Assembly (NCBI RefSeq): GCF_007746075.1
Contig: NZ_CP036339.1
Location: forward strand, 2,881,786 to 2,945,785
Origin: Lacipirellula limnantheis
GTDB taxonomy: Bacteria > Planctomycetota > Planctomycetia > Pirellulales > Lacipirellulaceae
Length of the DNA stretch: 64,000 bases
Reading direction: 5' to 3'
A program made the position numbers and the translations under genes. Below are positions 17,967 to 26,664 of the stretch, in pieces; within the stretch, counting starts at the first letter, position 1; each line of letters begins with the position of its first letter. The notes beneath the pieces were generated by a model. It was not told the origin of the DNA and did not search any database. It was given only the letters and a program-made list of their open reading frames with translations.

Positions 17967-19937
17967 ATGATCAACGCTAAACGAGGCTTCTCGCGGCGGG
18001 CGAGTTTCGAACAACTGGAAGACCGCACGGTGTTGGCGACTGGAGTCTTCACCGGTTCGAACCTGGCGAACGTCGCCATTCCCGACATGGGCGGTTTCGA
18101 TCAAAAAGGTCTGTCCGCGGTCATCGTCGCCGGTCTTCCGACCGACGCGATGGTAACGGATGTGGAGGTAGAGTATTGGATCGAGCATGCTTGGGTCTCA
18201 GACCTTAGAGTCTACGCCACCACGCAGCGCAATGGCGTGTGGCGCGATCACCTCTACCTCTGGAATCGAGAGCACAGCGGCAACGACGAGATTCATGAAA
18301 TCGAATCCGGGCTCGACGCATGGGATGGTCTGAATCCCAACGGCGCCTGGTACTTGGTCGCCGGCGACTTTGCAGCGAGTAACGTCGGTGCCATCAGCGG
18401 CTGGCGAATCTCAATCGATTGGGTCGCGCCTGATCCCTTGCCGGCAATTGCTAAAGGGCGCATCGCTTGGCATTCGTACACCGATTATAGCGCCCTCGAC
18501 GGGCTGATCCATGTTTACGATTTTGAGGACGGGGCTTTCTACGAGCGGGCCACGGCGACGATCGCTGCTGTTGTGACGCACGCCCACAACCCCAATTTCT
18601 CCGCCGATGGGCGATATATGGTCTTCATGGGACTGCCCGCGGGATCAACGGATACGGCGAATTGGCGACACTACCTCGATGTCTTCCTCTACGACTTCGT
18701 AACGGATGAAGTGACCAACGTCAGCGCCCGATTGGGCCTCGACCAGCCTGGAAGCATCGAGGAAGATCCAGCGCTGGCGCCCGCCGGCGATAGAATTGCG
18801 TTCAAGCGGAATGTTAGCAACATCTGGGAGACTGACGTTTTCGGGACGTCGTTGCGCCAGCTTACCGCTGGCGCCGGTGAGAAGTCAGGGCCGCAGTACT
18901 CGCCCGATGGGGCCTCTCTGGTCTTCTGGGTCGGAACCGGAGCCACAGCCGCACTTGGCGGCGTCTCGTTGCAACACTCGCTGCCCACCACGCCGACGTT
19001 GCTGCATGACAATCTTCTTCTCCAGGACTATTTCCCGTCGTACTGGGACGACGAGCGGATCGTTTATGCAACCTGGCGTAGTCAGAGCGCGCATGACGAC
19101 GACGTCAACATCTGGAACATTCAAACGCGCGCAGACGGAGCGGCGCTGTTTAACTCGCTTGCCGAAGATTCCGACCCATTCGGGCTCACGCCGACGCTGT
19201 TGGGATTCTCGACAAATCGCAGTTTGCCGTATTGGAGGCTGTGGTATGGCGACCCAGCGACAGGAGCCGCGGCAGACCTGGGAATCAGCCGCGCCGGCCG
19301 ACACAATCTGGGCGCCAAGTATGCGAAAACGAAGGTTGTTTACGAGGCGCCCTCCGCCAACTTCAATGGCGACGCTGCTGTTGATGGGCAGGACTTTCTC
19401 CAGTGGCAGCGTGGCTACGGCATCGTAGCTCCATTTGCGGCCAAGGGCGATGGCGACGCCAACAACGATCGGGCCGTCGATTTCAGAGACTTGGCCGTGT
19501 GGCAGATGCAGTACAGATCGGGCGATCCATTGAACTCCGAAGTTAGGTCCACAGACGAGTCGCTGCTCGAACCAATCGTGGCGGAGGACGCGGAGTTCAA
19601 GAGTAACGATTTCCTCATTGGAGTGGCCGGGACGTCTTGGACTCGAGACCTCCCAACGTCGACGGCGAGAAGCAATGAAGCTCATGACGCCATCGTGCAT
19701 AAAGTTCGTAGGGCGATCAAGATGAAGCAGATCCGATTAGTTGAATACAACGCAGCGGCGGCAGCGTTCTCGGCCCTCGGCAGCACGGGCTTGGTCGAGG
19801 CGGACAATCAAATGACTGATTCGGTGAACGCACAGTTCCTCGAAAGTTGGTGCCACGACGTCTATCCATGGCCAGAAGTACGCCTAGGATGTCAGTGCAT
19901 TTCGGATGCATTAAGGCTCATGGCAATAGAAGTCTAA
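17967..19937 (+). CDS. LEPR-XLL protein with proprotein-convertase P-domain, beta-propeller and dockerin loops
   Basis: 656 residues from the ATG at 17967, 49 bases after the GH30 stop. The start is set by the planctomycete N-terminal signature RASFEQLEDRTVLA (LEPR-XLL type). Then come a P-domain-like jelly roll (VANVEIP-type start, VSDLRVYATTQRNGVWRDHL, WYLVAGDFAASNVGAISGW) and TolB/PD40-like propeller blades (HNPNFSADGRYMVFMG, SGPQYSPDGASLVFW). A dockerin-like pair follows (NFNGDAAVDGQDFLQWQRGY, DANNDRAVDFRDLAVWQMQY). The last 120 residues lack a VPEP motif and match nothing I recognise. Probably secreted or surface-bound, with the GH30 operon. Confidence 0.75.
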   Translation: MINAKRGFSRRASFEQLEDRTVLATGVFTGSNLANVAIPDMGGFDQKGLSAVIVAGLPTDAMVTDVEVEYWIEHAWVSDLRVYATTQRNGVWRDHLYLWNREHSGNDEIHEIESGLDAWDGLNPNGAWYLVAGDFAASNVGAISGWRISIDWVAPDPLPAIAKGRIAWHSYTDYSALDGLIHVYDFEDGAFYERATATIAAVVTHAHNPNFSADGRYMVFMGLPAGSTDTANWRHYLDVFLYDFVTDEVTNVSARLGLDQPGSIEEDPALAPAGDRIAFKRNVSNIWETDVFGTSLRQLTAGAGEKSGPQYSPDGASLVFWVGTGATAALGGVSLQHSLPTTPTLLHDNLLLQDYFPSYWDDERIVYATWRSQSAHDDDVNIWNIQTRADGAALFNSLAEDSDPFGLTPTLLGFSTNRSLPYWRLWYGDPATGAAADLGISRAGRHNLGAKYAKTKVVYEAPSANFNGDAAVDGQDFLQWQRGYGIVAPFAAKGDGDANNDRAVDFRDLAVWQMQYRSGDPLNSEVRSTDESLLEPIVAEDAEFKSNDFLIGVAGTSWTRDLPTSTARSNEAHDAIVHKVRRAIKMKQIRLVEYNAAAAAFSALGSTGLVEADNQMTDSVNAQFLESWCHDVYPWPEVRLGCQCISDALRLMAIEV

Positions 19938-20039
19938 AGGTGTGCGGCGGCAGAAGGGTCGAGCGGACGACAGGCACGTCACCCGCCTTCCCGTCGGCTG
20001 TGGGCAACAGTAGCACGTGTCCGTACCTCGCGATTGCTG

Positions 20040-20195
20040 ATGAAACTACACGTGCGCCTGTTATCTGTTCTCGCCATCGTGCTCATTGCCGTGGCCACTG
20101 CGGTGGCGATCGCATCCCATGTCCGCTCGTTGCTGTCGCAAGCGGACGTCGAAGTGAGTGACAGAAGTAAGGGACTGCGGAGGGGTCTCGATTGA
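20040..20195 (+). CDS. Possible small single-span membrane protein
   Basis: A 51-residue open frame from an ATG. It begins MKLHVRLLSVLAIVLIAVAT and continues with AVAIASHVRSLLSQADVEV before a basic C-terminus. This is one hydrophobic helix followed by a polar tail, as in small membrane peptides or an uncleaved signal. No convincing Shine-Dalgarno site is seen, and it lies between two large convergent genes. It may instead be the 5' remnant of a longer lost gene. No function can be assigned. Confidence 0.3.
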   Translation: MKLHVRLLSVLAIVLIAVATAVAIASHVRSLLSQADVEVSDRSKGLRRGLD

Positions 20196-20267
20196 GCATG
20201 ATTGAATGCTGATTTGTTTGCTGGGCGAACCGATCGCGTCGTACAGAAATGCCAACCGAAAATCAAT

Positions 20268-20298
20268 CGTCCCGGGACGCTAGTTGCGCCCCGGGACG
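20268..20298 (-). terminator. Terminator of the poly-glycine FG-GAP gene
   Basis: CGTCCCGGG (20268-20276) pairs with CCCGGGACG (20290-20298), with an extra CGC/GCG pair inside and a TAGTT loop. It lies 43 bases beyond the stop of the minus-strand gene. Read on the minus strand, the hairpin is followed by ATTGATTTTC, a weak U-tract. This fits a Rho-independent terminator for that gene. Confidence 0.55.
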
Positions 20299-20340
20299 TC
20301 CGCTGCGAGGTTGTTTAAAGTTCTGCAGCGATGCCTTCAG

Positions 20341-23300
20341 TTACACAGTCTTCTTACCACCTCCACCTCCACCGCCACCTCCACCGCCACCGCCACCTCC
20401 ACCTCCACCGCCACCGCCACCGCCACCTCCACCGCCACCTCCGCCCGAGGTTGTCGTTGAAGCAGTCTTCACGCTGACGTTGACGGCACTGGTCAAGAGC
20501 GGGCTAGTCAGATCGGTAACGGTGATGGTCTGTTTGCCCGACGTGCTGAGCGTTGCCGAGATGGACGCGTCGCCGGCGTCAGTGCTCGTGAAGGTATAGT
20601 TTGTCGGCAAGCCCGACGATGCCGCCGTATTAGCGAGCTGAATGGTTCCGAAGTAATTCTTTACTCGATTGCCGTAGGCATCGAGTACGGTCACGCGGAT
20701 CGAGAAGGGCGAACCAGCAGTGATGTTCGACGGTACGGAAATCTTGAATGAGGACGCAGCGGCGTTGACGACTTCGAAGTTGGTGATCGACGTTAGCGTC
20801 GTGACGCTCGAAGCGTCAACCACATTAAACGACGACACGACGTCCTGCGGAGTCGCCGTCTTTAGCGCGACGTTGAACGTGTGCGACCCGGCGTCAGCCG
20901 CGTTGAAATTGTAGTCGGTCGGCAGGCTGGCTAACGCGTCCGTGCTGGTGAACTTCGCTTTCCCCAGGTAGTTGGCCACGCTATTGCCAAAGGCGTCCCG
21001 CGCCGTCACCGTCAGTGGTATTACGTCGCCGGCGGTGACCAACATGTGTCCCTTGCTATCGGCGCCGACGGGGACCGACAACTTATAGCCGGCGAAAGCC
21101 GCCGCCGTCACGTCGATGCCGATTTGGGATCCGACAAGCGCTCCGCTGGCGTCCCTTACCGAGACGGACTGCGCCCCCGCGGTCTTCAACGTGGCCGTGA
21201 ACGTGTGCGTCCCGGCGTCTGCAGCCGTAAACGTGTAACTGGCGGGCAGCCCGGCTTTAACATCGGAGCTGCTAAAGTAGACAGTGCCCGCGTAGCCTGT
21301 CGCCACCTGACCAATCGTGTCCCGAACCGTGACGTCGAAGCTCTGCGCGACGCCGGCGGTGGTGGCGGCAAAATTCCCAACGTCAAATCGGGCGGCGACC
21401 GGAGGCGTTGCGTTGCTCGACAGCGTGCCGTTGATTGCTCCGTCTGTCACGTCGGTCGCGGTAATCGTTTGCACGCCGACGGTCATCAGGGTGACGGAGA
21501 AGGTTGCCGTTCCGTTGACGAGCCTAACGTCTGCCGGAAGCAGGGCCGCGGCGTCGGAACTGGTAATTTGGACGGCGCCGGCGTACGACATCGCCGTATT
21601 GCCGAAAGCATCGCGTCCCATGACCGTGATGGGACGGGGGACGCCGATGGCACCGCCGCCGCCAGCCAGGACGAGCGACGAAACAGCGCCTGGCGCTACC
21701 GAAATCGCAGCCGTACCGAACACGCTGCGGCCAACTTCGGTTGCCTGCACGACCCTCGAGCCGGCAGTCTTCAGCGTGACGTTAAACGTATGCGAACCGG
21801 CGTCCTCAGGCGTGAACGTGTAGTCGGCGGGCAGCCCAGCTTGCACGTCGGCCGCGGAGAAATGAATGGTGCTCGTGTAGTCGGTGCTCACGCCGCCGAG
21901 AGCATTGATCGCTGAAACGGTCACTTGAAACGCCTCCCCCGCATTAACGGCTACTGGGGCGGAAATCCCTAGACGGGTTACCGCCGGAGCGACGTTGACC
22001 ACCTTCGTTGTTTCCGGCAAGTACGGAGCCGAAATCTTCACGGACTGCTCGCCGACCGTTACCAGTCGGACCGAGGGATTGAACGTGTGGATCCCTGCGT
22101 CGGCGGCGGTGAAGCGGTAAACAAGCGTCGACGGCGAAGCTGGGTCATTGCTTGCGATGTACACCACGCCCTGGAAGTCGGGCACGACATGGCCGTTGGC
22201 GTCGATTGCTGAAATGGTGAGCGGCAGCGTTGAACCGGACGTAATCGATGCCGGAGCGCTTACTGCAAAGCCCGTCGCGGTGGCCAAATTCGCCGCGCTG
22301 TCGTTGGCATTCAACACGACCGTCACGCCGCTGGCGCTGGGATAGGCAAAGTCGACCGCGCCGTCATCGTTGAAGTCGCCGTGCGTGCCGGCTTCAAAGC
22401 GTCCGCTGGGCACCGAGTAGGACTCTTCGGCGAGAAACGTCCCGTCGCCGTTGCCGTGATGAATCATCAACTGCGAGCCGCCGCGGACGGCATAGTCGTC
22501 GTTGCCGTCGCCGTCGAAGTCTTCGACTTCAATTTGATAGCCCGTCTGCCCGATCGGGTAAGTTTGCGGCGGTGCGTAGGTTCCGTCGCCATTGTTCATC
22601 ACGACGCTCATGGACGATGCGGCGTACGAATTAGCTACGGCGAAGTCGTCATAGCCGTCGTGGTTGAAATCGCCTGCCGCCAGTGACACCGGGGCGGTAA
22701 AGGCATAGTGACTTGTCGCCGGATCGAATGAGCCGTCGCCATGTCCGCGGAGCACGGTGATCGTGCCGACGCTGGCCGTATTCGAGGTGGCAAGATCGAG
22801 TGAGCCGTCGCGATTGAAGTCGCCAACGATGGCGTTGGTCGAATTCCCTGGGATGGCGACGTCTAGACGGAGTTGAAGCGTTCCGTCGCCGTTTCCGAGC
22901 AGTACGCTGGCGGACGAGCCGTTCATTGTCGCCACGTCGGTCCGCCCGTCGTTGTTGAAGTCGGCTGCAACGATCGCGTGAGCGCCGAGACCAGCGGTGA
23001 ACGTCGTTGGCGCTAAGAGTCCGCCGGCCCCGTCTCCCAAGAGAATGTTGACGGTTCCGCTGGTCCCTGCCACGGCAACGTCGCCGTAGCTATCGCCGTT
23101 GAAGTCGCCGAACGCGGCGTCGTACGCAGACGCTCCGACCGCAAGGCTTCCCCCAGCGCGGAACGACCCGTCGCCGTTGCTCAGCAGCATGTTGATCGTG
23201 CTGGAGGTTTGGTTGACGACTGCCATGTCGGAAACGCCATCGGAGTTGTAATCACCGACCGCGATCCCGGCTGCGCTGCCGGCCACGGGACTGCTCATCG

Positions 23301-23448
23301 GCACGAGGAAGGTCATCATCGCTCGGCCCTCAAGCATCTCAAGCGTTGGGCGGCGACCCGTCATCCAGGACCGTGGAGCAGATGAGCGACCGCGCGCAAG
23401 ACGGCGCGGAATGCGTTTGAAGAGCGATAGAAACTCGAGTGATTTCAT
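20341..23448 (-). CDS. Large LEPR-XLL FG-GAP protein with Ig-like repeats and a C-terminal poly-glycine tail
   Basis: 1035 residues from the ATG at 23448 (an in-frame TTG lies three codons upstream). The basic N-terminus leads into RRPTLEMLEGRAMMTFLVP, a LEPR-XLL signature. Residues about 60-390 hold FG-GAP propeller repeats such as GDYNSDGVSDMAVVN and ADFNNDGRTDVATMN. From about 400 to 990 come five or six Ig-like units of roughly 100 residues, each with a DAFGN/DAYGN loop, LPADYTFT and AGTHTF-type strands. The protein ends with 30 consecutive glycines and KKTV. It has no VPEP motif. Probably a surface adhesin; the role of the tail is unknown. It reads toward the GH30 operon and has its own terminator. 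Confidence 0.85.
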   Translation of the reverse strand: MKSLEFLSLFKRIPRRLARGRSSAPRSWMTGRRPTLEMLEGRAMMTFLVPMSSPVAGSAAGIAVGDYNSDGVSDMAVVNQTSSTINMLLSNGDGSFRAGGSLAVGASAYDAAFGDFNGDSYGDVAVAGTSGTVNILLGDGAGGLLAPTTFTAGLGAHAIVAADFNNDGRTDVATMNGSSASVLLGNGDGTLQLRLDVAIPGNSTNAIVGDFNRDGSLDLATSNTASVGTITVLRGHGDGSFDPATSHYAFTAPVSLAAGDFNHDGYDDFAVANSYAASSMSVVMNNGDGTYAPPQTYPIGQTGYQIEVEDFDGDGNDDYAVRGGSQLMIHHGNGDGTFLAEESYSVPSGRFEAGTHGDFNDDGAVDFAYPSASGVTVVLNANDSAANLATATGFAVSAPASITSGSTLPLTISAIDANGHVVPDFQGVVYIASNDPASPSTLVYRFTAADAGIHTFNPSVRLVTVGEQSVKISAPYLPETTKVVNVAPAVTRLGISAPVAVNAGEAFQVTVSAINALGGVSTDYTSTIHFSAADVQAGLPADYTFTPEDAGSHTFNVTLKTAGSRVVQATEVGRSVFGTAAISVAPGAVSSLVLAGGGGAIGVPRPITVMGRDAFGNTAMSYAGAVQITSSDAAALLPADVRLVNGTATFSVTLMTVGVQTITATDVTDGAINGTLSSNATPPVAARFDVGNFAATTAGVAQSFDVTVRDTIGQVATGYAGTVYFSSSDVKAGLPASYTFTAADAGTHTFTATLKTAGAQSVSVRDASGALVGSQIGIDVTAAAFAGYKLSVPVGADSKGHMLVTAGDVIPLTVTARDAFGNSVANYLGKAKFTSTDALASLPTDYNFNAADAGSHTFNVALKTATPQDVVSSFNVVDASSVTTLTSITNFEVVNAAASSFKISVPSNITAGSPFSIRVTVLDAYGNRVKNYFGTIQLANTAASSGLPTNYTFTSTDAGDASISATLSTSGKQTITVTDLTSPLLTSAVNVSVKTASTTTSGGGGGGGGGGGGGGGGGGGGGGGGGGGGGGKKTV
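20356..20445 (-). repeat. Glycine-codon tandem repeat (30 codons)
   Basis: Ninety bases read as 30 glycine codons on the minus strand. Along most of the tract GGT alternates with GGA or GGC, so the DNA is a degenerate hexanucleotide repeat GGTGGN. Such a tract can gain or lose units by replication slippage while staying in frame. On the plus strand the same bases read as poly-proline, but that frame is a shadow. Confidence 0.9.
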
Positions 23449-23988
23449 GACTTGCAATTGCCCTGTGTGGGGATCTCCGCTCGCGGCGATCGCGCATTAG
23501 AATCGCGAAAACTCGACGGAATCCTGAAACATAAGTGAACGTTGGACGGGCGCCTCAGAGGAGTGCCCTGGTCAAGCAGTCGGCGTCCTGAACAGTCGCA
23601 CTGGACGAGTGCCGCCGAGACTGCGTGCGTTAAATCAGGAAGTCGCTCAAGCGGCGAACTTCCGCCAACGATTAGTAAGAAATCACGACTTTGTCCGCCG
23701 CGAGGAAGATTCTCAGAAATCTGCAGCGTTTTCTTTCAGGCTTGCAATAATGCTGCCCTTTGCCGACATACATCGAGGATGGTCGCTGCCGCGGGCGCTT
23801 GGCATCCCCGTTAGGTGACCTGATGACGTCCTGCCCGTCGCGAGCGCCAAGCATGGGCCCTTTTTTGAAGGGGGCCTAGGTCAATCCTGCGGGGAAGATT
23901 GCTGATAGCTAAACGAAGTCACCCTGCGCGAAAAAACGCTTGCGCCCCGCGGCTGCCAGCGCCTGGCGCTGGCAGCCCGCCGCGCGCT
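23449..23988. other. Intergenic region between two minus-strand genes
   Basis: About 540 bases between the start of the FG-GAP gene and the stop of the sigma-like gene. It must contain the promoter of the FG-GAP gene. Apart from the terminator at 23951-23977 it holds a second, weaker hairpin at 23856-23875 (GGCCC, T-rich loop, GGGCC). The short open frames here show no domain. Confidence 0.4.
23951..23977 (-). terminator. Perfect 13-bp hairpin terminator of the sigma-like gene
   Basis: GGCTGCCAGCGCC (23951-23963) and GGCGCTGGCAGCC (23965-23977) are perfect inverted copies separated by one base. The hairpin lies eleven bases beyond the TAA of the minus-strand gene. Read on that strand it is followed after about 10 bases by GCGTTTTTTCG. 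This is a strong intrinsic terminator. Confidence 0.65.
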
Positions 23989-24588
23989 TTACGCGCCGCT
24001 GGGCGCACCTTCGCCGAGGAAGGTCGTCCAGCTGTCGTACAGCTCGCGGCGCAGCTGACTGACGCGTCCGGCGGTGAGCTGACAGAGCGCGGCGACGACG
24101 CTGGTGCGCTCCCCCTGGGCCAGGGCGTGGACGACCCGTTGGTCGCGCACCGGCAGCGAGGCGAACCACTGGCCGAAGTCGATCCGTAGCGCCGCCAGCT
24201 CGGCGGGCGTGGCGCGGCGAGAGTCGCACAACTCGGCCGCCACGTCGATCGATTCGGTGCGCCGGCCGCGCAAGCGCCACTTGCGGGAGCCGACGTCGGC
24301 CGCATTGTCGCGGCTCCCCAAGAGCCGACCCGCTCGATAGCGACGCACGGCGAACCGGGCCAGGGTCGTGGGGTAAGCGCGACCGCCGCGTCCCGACGCC
24401 GCCAGCCGCGCGTAGTCGACGGCCGCGGCGGCCAAGGTCGTCTGCACGGCTTCGTCTCGTTCTTCGGGCGCAAGCTTCCGAAAGGCGACTCGGGCGTACC
24501 GCTCGATCGTCGGCGCCATCTCGATGAACCCGGCTTGCCACGCCAGCGTGGCGGGGAGGCTCTCCGTTGTTTTTGCCGTCAGGGACAT
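23989..24588 (-). CDS. Sigma-70-region-4-like HTH protein of unknown role
   Basis: 199 residues from an ATG with AGAGGAAG eight bases upstream. The N-terminal part is helical (WQAGFIEMAPTIERYARVAF, EERDEAVQTTLAAAAVDYAR) and resembles the region-2 start of ECF factors. The C-terminal part, FGQWFASLPVRDQRVVHALA then SVVAALCQLTAGRVSQLRRE, is a region-4-like helix-turn-helix in which VSQLRRELYDSW would contact DNA. The -10 recognition part of region 2 is not evident, so it may be a diverged sigma factor or a stand-alone regulator. It is arginine- and alanine-rich, GC-rich, and has its own leader hairpin and terminator, like an independent accessory unit. Confidence 0.7.
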   Translation of the reverse strand: MSLTAKTTESLPATLAWQAGFIEMAPTIERYARVAFRKLAPEERDEAVQTTLAAAAVDYARLAASGRGGRAYPTTLARFAVRRYRAGRLLGSRDNAADVGSRKWRLRGRRTESIDVAAELCDSRRATPAELAALRIDFGQWFASLPVRDQRVVHALAQGERTSVVAALCQLTAGRVSQLRRELYDSWTTFLGEGAPSGA

Positions 24589-24608
24589 GGCAGCTTCCTC
24601 TCTGCTGG

Positions 24609-24633
24609 GACCGCCGCCAGACGCGCGGCGGTC
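24609..24633 (-). promoter_or_regulatory. Leader hairpin upstream of the sigma-like gene
   Basis: GACCGCCGC (24609-24617) and GCGGCGGTC (24625-24633) form a perfect 9-bp stem with a 7-base loop, about 20 bases upstream of the start codon on the minus strand. It would lie in the 5' leader just before the ribosome site. It could affect translation, or be a protein site on DNA. Confidence 0.35.
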
Positions 24634-24876
24634 GGGTGAATAAGACGTGAACCGCGCGCGCCGCGCGGCCGAAGGATCGCGAGGCGTCGCCGGTCGGCCG
24701 GGTTGCCCGCGGGGCCGCTCGCGCGTGCGGCGCGAGCTAACAGGCCCAGTGATTTGTGGCGCGAAACGGCGATCGATTTAGTGCGCTACGCTGTCGCGGC
24801 GGTAATTTCCAGAATTCGCGTCGCCACGCCAACCATTTGACGTTTCTCTAGAGGGGTGACTCGTGGACGAGGACGA

Positions 24877-26664
24877 ATGGGAGCAGAAATGGCGTCGTCA
24901 GAATCAAGCGGCTGCCGGCACGCCTGGCATCCGCTGCAAGGAATCGTTTTGGCAGCAGTTCTTTGCTGCGCCGTCCGCCATACGAACCCGACCTACGGTT
25001 TTGCGCCGTGGGCGCCAGGCGGCGTGGCCGACCTGATCAACGAGCCCGATAACTTTTATTCGTTCGAAGAGAACGTCATTACCTGGAAGATGGATGATGC
25101 TTTTCGCGCGCTGTTCGCGTCCCCTCTTCAGCATCAAGTCCGGCTGGCGTTCCAAGAATGGCAGACCGCCTCGAACAGCGAGATTCGTCGCAGCTCCACG
25201 CGTTACGGCTATCAGCGGCGCGGCGGGCCGCAGGAGTTCTTCGATTTGCGCTCCATCGTGGTTCACGAGCTGGGGCATGCCATCGGCCTGCAACACCCTG
25301 ATGCGAGCTACTTCAATCTCAATGGCGCCACGAATCAGCCTTATTTGAAGAACTACCGGCTCGACGCTGCGGGCGAGCCGTATGTTTCTCCGCCCAGCGG
25401 CGGCGAAGTGATGAATGAAGGTTGGGACGAGGACTCGCTGCCAGGGTCGAAGCCCCCCAAAGGGCTCCCCTCTGGGGCGTACTGGCAGACCGTCTCCAAA
25501 GACGAACTCGAAGCCCTCGATTACGTCTACGATCGTCCGCTGACGTTTCAGGAAGTCGGTCCCGACGAAGACGCGCTGATCACGCTGACCCTCTTCGCTG
25601 GCGGCGGCGCCGACGGCACGACGCTGGGAAGCTCGGGGCCCGACGCGTCCCGGTCGCGGGACCCCGACAACGCCTCCGCCGGTCGTTGGATCAATCGATC
25701 AAGCGTCGCGATCTCAGACGACGCGGCCTTGCCCATTGGCGTGTTGCCGCGGGCCGCGGCCTGGAGCTACCGCAATACGACCGGCGAAGCGGTCGACGCC
25801 ATGTCGATCGCCACGCGCGGCACGAGCAACCCCGATCCGCTTGAGTCATTCAGCAGCGGTCCGCGCCGCTTCACGACCATCGAGCCTTCCAACTCGATTG
25901 ATCCCCACGACGCTCAATGGCGCGCCCACCGCTTTCTTGATCCGGTCGCTGGCGAAATCCCCGGCGGCCACCAAGTCGAACTGGGGATGACGCTCGACGT
26001 CTGGGACTGGACCGTCGCCTCCGCCAATGTGCGGACCACCTCGGGCGCGATCCATCCGGCGGCCTTGGTGACGTTCGTCGATTGGGCTGAAGGAGAGATG
26101 AACTACGCACCGCCGATGCTTAGCGCTGCAGGGGCCGCGTTAATCACAGGACGGCCCGAACAGTTTCTCGCGTCCCACCGGGGCTTTCAGATCGTCAATG
26201 GCGAGACGCCGACCAAGCTGGTGGAGCTAGGCTTCGCCTCGGTCGCCGACCGGAGCCTGCGCCTGGACGATCTTACTCCCCAGACGCTCGATGAGCTCGC
26301 CGCGGCGGGCTCGTTGGTCCGCCTGCCGATCGATCCGATCGACCTGGGGCGGGGAGCTGATCGCATCGTGGTGCTCCAGGGGCTAGTCGATGATTTGCCG
26401 GCCGAGGTCCGCGACAGCGGCCAGCTGCTCTATCTCCACGACGACCGCTGGCGTGACGCCTACGCCAAAGGAGAAATCCTCGTCTACGGCAAAACGGTCA
26501 ACGACGATCACGAGGTGACGGCGTTTAGTCTGTTGAACTCTCCCGTCATCGCGGCCAGGGAAGTGCCGGAACCTGTCGCGTTTGCGCTGGCGTGCGCGGC
26601 TCAAGGACTTGCATTCGCCGCGCGAAGTTTGCGCGGGCGGACACTTCGAGCATGCAGTTCGTAG
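24877..26664 (+). CDS. Matrixin-like zinc metalloprotease with PEP-CTERM tail
   Basis: About 595 residues from the ATG at 24877 (GAGGACG upstream); in-frame GTG 24856 and ATG 24889 are alternatives. A short hydrophobic signal (LQGIVLAAVLCCAV) leads to a domain with HELGHAIGLQH, the HExxHxxGxxH zinc motif of M10-like proteases, preceded by VRLAFQEWQTAS as in matrixins. The remaining 400 residues are not recognised; they include IPGGHQVELGMTLDVWDWT. The end, EVPEPVAFALACAAQGLAF plus a basic tail, is a PEP-CTERM signal. The expected role is surface proteolysis. A similar catalytic motif occurs in the gene at 57133. Confidence 0.8.
   Translation: MGAEMASSESSGCRHAWHPLQGIVLAAVLCCAVRHTNPTYGFAPWAPGGVADLINEPDNFYSFEENVITWKMDDAFRALFASPLQHQVRLAFQEWQTASNSEIRRSSTRYGYQRRGGPQEFFDLRSIVVHELGHAIGLQHPDASYFNLNGATNQPYLKNYRLDAAGEPYVSPPSGGEVMNEGWDEDSLPGSKPPKGLPSGAYWQTVSKDELEALDYVYDRPLTFQEVGPDEDALITLTLFAGGGADGTTLGSSGPDASRSRDPDNASAGRWINRSSVAISDDAALPIGVLPRAAAWSYRNTTGEAVDAMSIATRGTSNPDPLESFSSGPRRFTTIEPSNSIDPHDAQWRAHRFLDPVAGEIPGGHQVELGMTLDVWDWTVASANVRTTSGAIHPAALVTFVDWAEGEMNYAPPMLSAAGAALITGRPEQFLASHRGFQIVNGETPTKLVELGFASVADRSLRLDDLTPQTLDELAAAGSLVRLPIDPIDLGRGADRIVVLQGLVDDLPAEVRDSGQLLYLHDDRWRDAYAKGEILVYGKTVNDDHEVTAFSLLNSPVIAAREVPEPVAFALACAAQGLAFAARSLRGRTLRACSS

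Noticed and set aside
20249..20599. Plus-strand open frame with a long poly-proline run
   Set aside because: It is the antisense of the glycine codons of the FG-GAP protein and has no ribosome site or domain.
22381..22686. Plus-strand frame inside the FG-GAP gene
   Set aside because: It is antisense to FG-GAP repeats, whose periodic GDF-x-GD codons create long open shadows.
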